Origin: Paracoccaceae bacterium
GTDB lineage: Bacteria; Pseudomonadota; Alphaproteobacteria; Rhodobacterales; Rhodobacteraceae
Direction: 5' to 3'
Length of the DNA stretch: 8,471 nucleotides
Assembly (NCBI GenBank): GCA_020441345.1
Contig: JAGRMK010000054.1
Location: 1 to 8,471 of the forward strand
The position numbers and the translations under genes are program-made. Of this stretch, positions 6,237 through 8,471 are shown piece by piece; position 1 is the first letter of the stretch, and the number at the start of each line of letters is the position of its first letter. Below the pieces are notes generated by a model, which was given only the letters and a program-made list of their open reading frames with translations, was not told where the DNA came from and made no database searches.

Positions 6237-6825
6237 CCGTCGCGCGTTCCTGGCCGGTATGGCCGGGCTGGGATGCGCCGCAGCCCTGCCGACCGCTTCG
6301 GTGGCCATGACCCAGGCACAAGCCCGGTCGCTGATTGATCGGGTGATGGCGGATGTGCATTCGATCATCAACTCGGGGGTGTCCGAGGCGCGCATGTTCG
6401 ATCGGTTCGAAACCCTGTTCTCGCAATATGGCGACGTGCCGATCATCGCACGTTCGGCGCTGGGCCCCCCCGCGCGCGCGGCCAGCGCCAGCCAGATGAG
6501 CGCCTTTACCGACGCTTTCGGCGGGTATCTGGCGCGCAAATACGGTCGGCAATTCCGTCGCTTCATCGGCGCCACGGCACAAGTGAACGACGCGCATCCG
6601 CTGCAAAGTTTCTGGGAGGTCGAAACGACCATGACCCTTCGCGGCGAAGCTCCGTTCGAAGTGCGCTGGCATGTTTCCGACCGCAGCGGCGCGAACCGGT
6701 TCTTCAACATCATCATCGAAGGCGTGAACGTTCTGGCCGCCGAACGTCAGGAAATCGGCACCATGCTGGAGCGCCGCGGCGGCAATCTGGATCGCATGAT
6801 CCAGGATCTGCGGAGCGCCGGATGA
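6217..6825 (+). CDS. mlaC: MlaC/Ttg2D family periplasmic phospholipid-binding protein
   Basis: From the ATG at 6217 this is a 202-residue protein of the MlaC (Tol_Tol_Ttg2) family. It should carry phospholipid across the periplasm between MlaA and the MlaFEDB complex. The N-terminus TDRRAFLAGMAGLG (6-19), followed by a hydrophobic stretch and TASVA|M near 26-31, looks like a twin-arginine signal. The mature part shows features I associate with rhodobacteral members: QARSLIDRVMADV at 35-47, FETLFSQYGDVPIIARSALG at 64-83, AFTDAFGGYLARKYGRQFRRF at 96-116, VRWHVSDRSG at 149-158, FFNIIIEGVN at 162-171 and a terminal DLRSAG. The gene starts inside the end of mlaA, with only a weak GAGGT 11 nt upstream, so it is probably coupled to mlaA translation. 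A TTG at 6229 is a less likely start. Length is normal. Confidence 0.92.
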   Translation: MPIFLTDRRAFLAGMAGLGCAAALPTASVAMTQAQARSLIDRVMADVHSIINSGVSEARMFDRFETLFSQYGDVPIIARSALGPPARAASASQMSAFTDAFGGYLARKYGRQFRRFIGATAQVNDAHPLQSFWEVETTMTLRGEAPFEVRWHVSDRSGANRFFNIIIEGVNVLAAERQEIGTMLERRGGNLDRMIQDLRSAG

Positions 6826-7217
6826 TCGCGCGCGCAGGGCTGGCGATGGCGCTGATGTCCGGCGCGGCGATAGCGCAAACCGTGCAGCCCAGCGATTTCA
6901 ACGGCGACTGGACCGCGGGCGATCCGTCGGCCTGTGTGCTGTTTCGCGACTCTGAGAACTTTGCGATGCGCATCGAAAACGGCGTGATGCAGGGTCTGGA
7001 AAGCAGTTGCGACATGCGAGACCCGGTGCCGGTGCGCGGCATGGGCGCGCTGCTGTTCGACATGAGCTGTGGCGGGGAAGGCGAAACCTGGACCTATCGT
7101 GCGCTGTTCATGCAAGATGGCCCCGATCACCTGATCCTTGTTCAAGATGGCCTGGCGCAAACCCTGTCGCGCTGCCTGAACACGCAGCCCTCGGGGGCTG
7201 GAACCCCAAGCAAATAA
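6822..7217 (+). CDS. Small secreted four-cysteine protein of unknown function, mla-linked
   Basis: A 131-residue protein I cannot assign to a named family. The ATG overlaps the mlaC stop in ATGA and has GGAG 6 nt upstream, so it is very likely co-expressed with mlaAC. A Sec-type signal peptide is visible at 1-18, with probable cleavage AIA|QT. The mature part of about 113 residues begins near FNGDW (26-30) and carries C38, C63, C83 and C118, suggesting disulfides in the periplasm. A pattern C63-x-M-P-x-P-GM-C83-W90 recurs at identical spacing in the next gene, so the two look like diverged tandem paralogs. Composition suggests a small beta-rich domain without membrane segments. A role with the Mla lipid carriers is suggested only by position. 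The real-gene call is strong: start overlap, signal peptide and codon use all agree. Confidence 0.82.
   Translation: MIARAGLAMALMSGAAIAQTVQPSDFNGDWTAGDPSACVLFRDSENFAMRIENGVMQGLESSCDMRDPVPVRGMGALLFDMSCGGEGETWTYRALFMQDGPDHLILVQDGLAQTLSRCLNTQPSGAGTPSK
7185..7200 (+). other. Short perfect hairpin at the end of the first small secreted gene
   Basis: CAGCCC-TCGG-GGGCTG forms a 6-bp GC-rich stem with a 4-nt loop just before the stop at 7215-7217. No T-run follows (the next bases are GAACCCCAAG), so it is not a standard terminator. It might slow decay or cause partial termination before the downstream paralog. Confidence 0.3.
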
Positions 7218-7344
7218 GCCGCGCGCCCTGTCCTGAGACACCGTATAGCCGTGACGATCGGCGGTCGCTTGATGTCGATCATGGCGGCCGGAACGCGCCA
7301 GTCCATGCTTGTCCGGGATTTCCCGCGATCAGGAGGGCTTAGGC
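7218..7344 (+). other. 127-nt gap between the two small secreted genes
   Basis: I find no convincing promoter pair, RNA gene or open frame of its own here. A short CGGGA-TT-TCCCG dyad (7314-7325) lies just before the ribosome site of the next gene. The length would allow a separate promoter for that gene, but none is clear, so read-through from the mla operon is equally possible. Confidence 0.4.
7331..7337 (+). promoter_or_regulatory. Strong Shine-Dalgarno AGGAGGG for the second small secreted gene
   Basis: AGGAGGG sits 7 nt before the ATG at 7345. It sets the start there rather than at an in-frame ATG 36 nt upstream (7309), and places the signal peptide right at the N-terminus. Confidence 0.8.
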
Positions 7345-7767
7345 ATGAGACGGACAAACCGGGTTCTGGCAGGGGCATGTGTGCTGACGCTGGCAGCGGG
7401 GGCGCAGGCTCTGGCGCAAACCGAGTCGCTGGCCGGGGGCTGGGGCAACGGCACGCGGCCCGAATGCCTGGAGTCCGGTGACTTCGCCGGCTTCAGCAGC
7501 TGCCCGGAATTGAACATTCTCAATGCCGTGATCTATCGCACCGACAGCACCTGCCAGATGGAGAACCCCCAGCCTTTGGACGGGATGAACGGCGTCCATG
7601 TCTATCTGATATGCCAGAACGCAGAGCAGATCTGGGACCATTACGCCGTGCTGGTGGTCGACACGCAGGGGCGGTTGAACATGCTGACCGAACACGGCAC
7701 GACACTTTATCTGCGCGTCGCCCCGTGGCGTATTCCGCCCGGCTTGCAACCGCCGCAGGATAAGTGA
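7345..7767 (+). CDS. Small secreted cysteine-containing protein of unknown function, paralog of the preceding gene
   Basis: A 140-residue protein with no family I recognise. The N-terminus MRRTNRVLAG, a hydrophobic core and AQALA|QT form a clear Sec signal peptide ending near residue 24. The mature part has C41, C53, C70 and C90. It matches the preceding gene without gaps over about 42 residues: STC70-x-M72, P75-x-P77, G80-M81, C90, W97, A101, D106 and L111 fall at the same spacing as C63 to L104 there, and W33-x7-C41 matches W30-x7-C38. A four-residue insertion containing C53 lies between the two matched blocks, and the partner's C118 is missing, so the fourth disulfide partner differs. The C-terminus is Pro-rich. 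Its stop abuts the stop of the convergent penicillin-binding protein gene. Periplasmic location is likely; function is unknown. Confidence 0.82.
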   Translation: MRRTNRVLAGACVLTLAAGAQALAQTESLAGGWGNGTRPECLESGDFAGFSSCPELNILNAVIYRTDSTCQMENPQPLDGMNGVHVYLICQNAEQIWDHYAVLVVDTQGRLNMLTEHGTTLYLRVAPWRIPPGLQPPQDK

Positions 7768-8471
7768 TCAATTCCCGCCAAGAATTCCGTTCAGCACACC
7801 CATGATCGAGTCTTGCAGCGACGGCGCACCGCTTTGCGCGCCTGTGCCGCGCGTCGTCGGAGGCTCCAGATCGGGGCGCCGCGGGACGGTCATCGGCAGC
7901 GGGTGCATGGGTGTGCCCTGGTGCACGCGAACCATGGTTTCGCGCCAGATCTCGGCGGGCAACCCGCCGCCGGTCACGCCGGTCAAAGGCGTGTTGTCGT
8001 CGTTGCCCATCCAGACCCCGACCACGTAGTCGGCGGTGAAGCCGATGAACCAGGCATCGCGCGCCGCCTGCGTGGTGCCGGTCTTGCCCGCCGCCTCACG
8101 CCCGTCCGGCAGAGCCGCGCGGCGCCCGGTGCCATGCGGCGCGGTGATCACCTGCGACATCATCCAGATCAGGCGATGCGCCGCCTCCTCGGAAATTACC
8201 CGCTCGCCGATACCGCTGCCAATCCGCATCAAAGGCGTGCTTTCGCCCGCCAGCGTCAGCGCGGTGAAGCCATAGGGCGACACCGCGCTGCCGCCGTTCA
8301 GGATCCCGGCATAGGCCGAGGTCATGTCGAGCAGCGTCGCCTCGGAGGCGCCGAGCGCCAGCGCCGGCCCCTCGGCCAGATCCGAGTGCAGGCCAAAGGC
8401 GTTCGCCGCCTGGCGCACGCGCTCGCGGCCCATCGCCTCGGAGATGCGCACGGCGGGGATGTTCTGCGACC
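7768..8471 (-). CDS. mrcA: PBP1A-like class A penicillin-binding protein, C-terminal transpeptidase part (N-terminus beyond window)
   Basis: The minus-strand frame enters at the right edge and stops at 7770-7768, giving 233 complete codons plus the 2-nt end of another codon. It is the C-terminal part of a bifunctional glycosyltransferase/transpeptidase that builds and cross-links peptidoglycan from the inner membrane into the periplasm. Two of the three transpeptidase motifs are visible: SQN (S-x-N, codons 8469-8461, in SQNIPAV) and KTGTT (codons 8085-8071, in AGKTGTTQAARDAWFIGFT). VVGVWMGNDDNTP and GGGLPAEIWR complete the usual C-terminal end of the domain. The catalytic S-x-x-K serine and the glycosyltransferase domain lie outside the window. 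The tail after the domain is Pro/Arg-rich and ends in a short hydrophobic SIMGVLNGILGGN. The symbol mrcA (ponA) follows the PBP1A-like motifs and is less certain than the family. Confidence 0.93.
   Translation of the reverse strand, partial: SQNIPAVRISEAMGRERVRQAANAFGLHSDLAEGPALALGASEATLLDMTSAYAGILNGGSAVSPYGFTALTLAGESTPLMRIGSGIGERVISEEAAHRLIWMMSQVITAPHGTGRRAALPDGREAAGKTGTTQAARDAWFIGFTADYVVGVWMGNDDNTPLTGVTGGGLPAEIWRETMVRVHQGTPMHPLPMTVPRRPDLEPPTTRGTGAQSGAPSLQDSIMGVLNGILGGN

Noticed and set aside
6259..6276. Lipobox-like LGC in the MlaC signal peptide
   Set aside because: The residues before C20 (Gly-Leu-Gly) do not fit the lipobox order, and a standard cleavage site follows later. A soluble periplasmic carrier is more likely.
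5310..6716. About 470-residue N-terminal extension of the ABC exporter frame, reading antisense through mlaA and mlaC
   Set aside because: The exporter domain and family length begin at about 5309. The extension lacks family features and is antisense to two well-supported genes, so it is a shadow and not a fusion.
7185..7200. Intrinsic terminator after the first small secreted gene
   Set aside because: The stem is good but no T-run follows, so I list it only as a hairpin.
1..8471. CRISPR array, transposon ends, tRNA genes, prophage or toxin-antitoxin signatures
   Set aside because: By eye I found no regularly spaced repeats, terminal inverted repeats with a transposase, cloverleaf-type sequence, or small antitoxin-toxin pair. 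Base composition looks uniform, with no sign of recent transfer.

Overview
The window looks like chromosomal DNA from a high-GC alphaproteobacterium, most likely Rhodobacterales/Rhodobacteraceae. The clues are the GC-rich third codon positions, the frequent GTG starts, the MlaA-MlaC pair, and the acyltransferase / phosphodiesterase / RidA arrangement. This placement is inferred from recalled family and synteny patterns, not from a search. Nearly the whole window is coding. I see no tRNA, rRNA, CRISPR array, insertion sequence or integrase.

Left block, minus strand (about 5309 down to 1). Reading in the direction of transcription, it holds a type I secretion ABC permease/ATPase (5309-3600), its HlyD-family membrane-fusion partner (3603-2302, 4-nt ATGA overlap), an 86-nt gap with a weak dyad, a RidA-family protein (2215-1751), a glycerophosphodiester phosphodiesterase (1751-972, 1-nt TGATG overlap) and a COG3146-type N-acyltransferase that runs off the left edge (from 923). 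The overlaps suggest one operon, or two sub-operons with RidA leading the second. The exporter pair has no TolC and no recognisable RTX substrate beside it.

Divergent control region (5310-5429). These 120 nt separate the exporter operon from a plus-strand envelope cluster. A perfect 9-bp inverted repeat lies in it, and each copy ends exactly 20 nt before the GTG start on its own side. Both divergent leaders therefore read GCATTCGGT-N20-GTGACG.

Right block, plus strand (5430-7767). It holds mlaA (outer-membrane lipoprotein, with an unusual acidic low-complexity segment), mlaC (periplasmic phospholipid carrier with a twin-arginine-type signal, overlapping mlaA by 20 nt), and two small secreted proteins of unknown function. 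The two small proteins share an ungapped Cys/Trp/Pro pattern and appear to be diverged tandem paralogs. The first overlaps mlaC by 4 nt, so it probably belongs to the mla operon.

Right edge, minus strand (8471-7768). This is the C-terminal transpeptidase part of a PBP1A-like class A penicillin-binding protein. It converges on the second small protein with zero bases between the two stop codons.

The neighbourhood as a whole is about the cell envelope: phospholipid trafficking (MlaA/MlaC), glycerophosphodiester turnover, type I export and peptidoglycan synthesis. The best candidate for something undescribed is the secreted paralog pair attached to mlaAC, together with the mirrored leader element. 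No clearly novel large system is visible.
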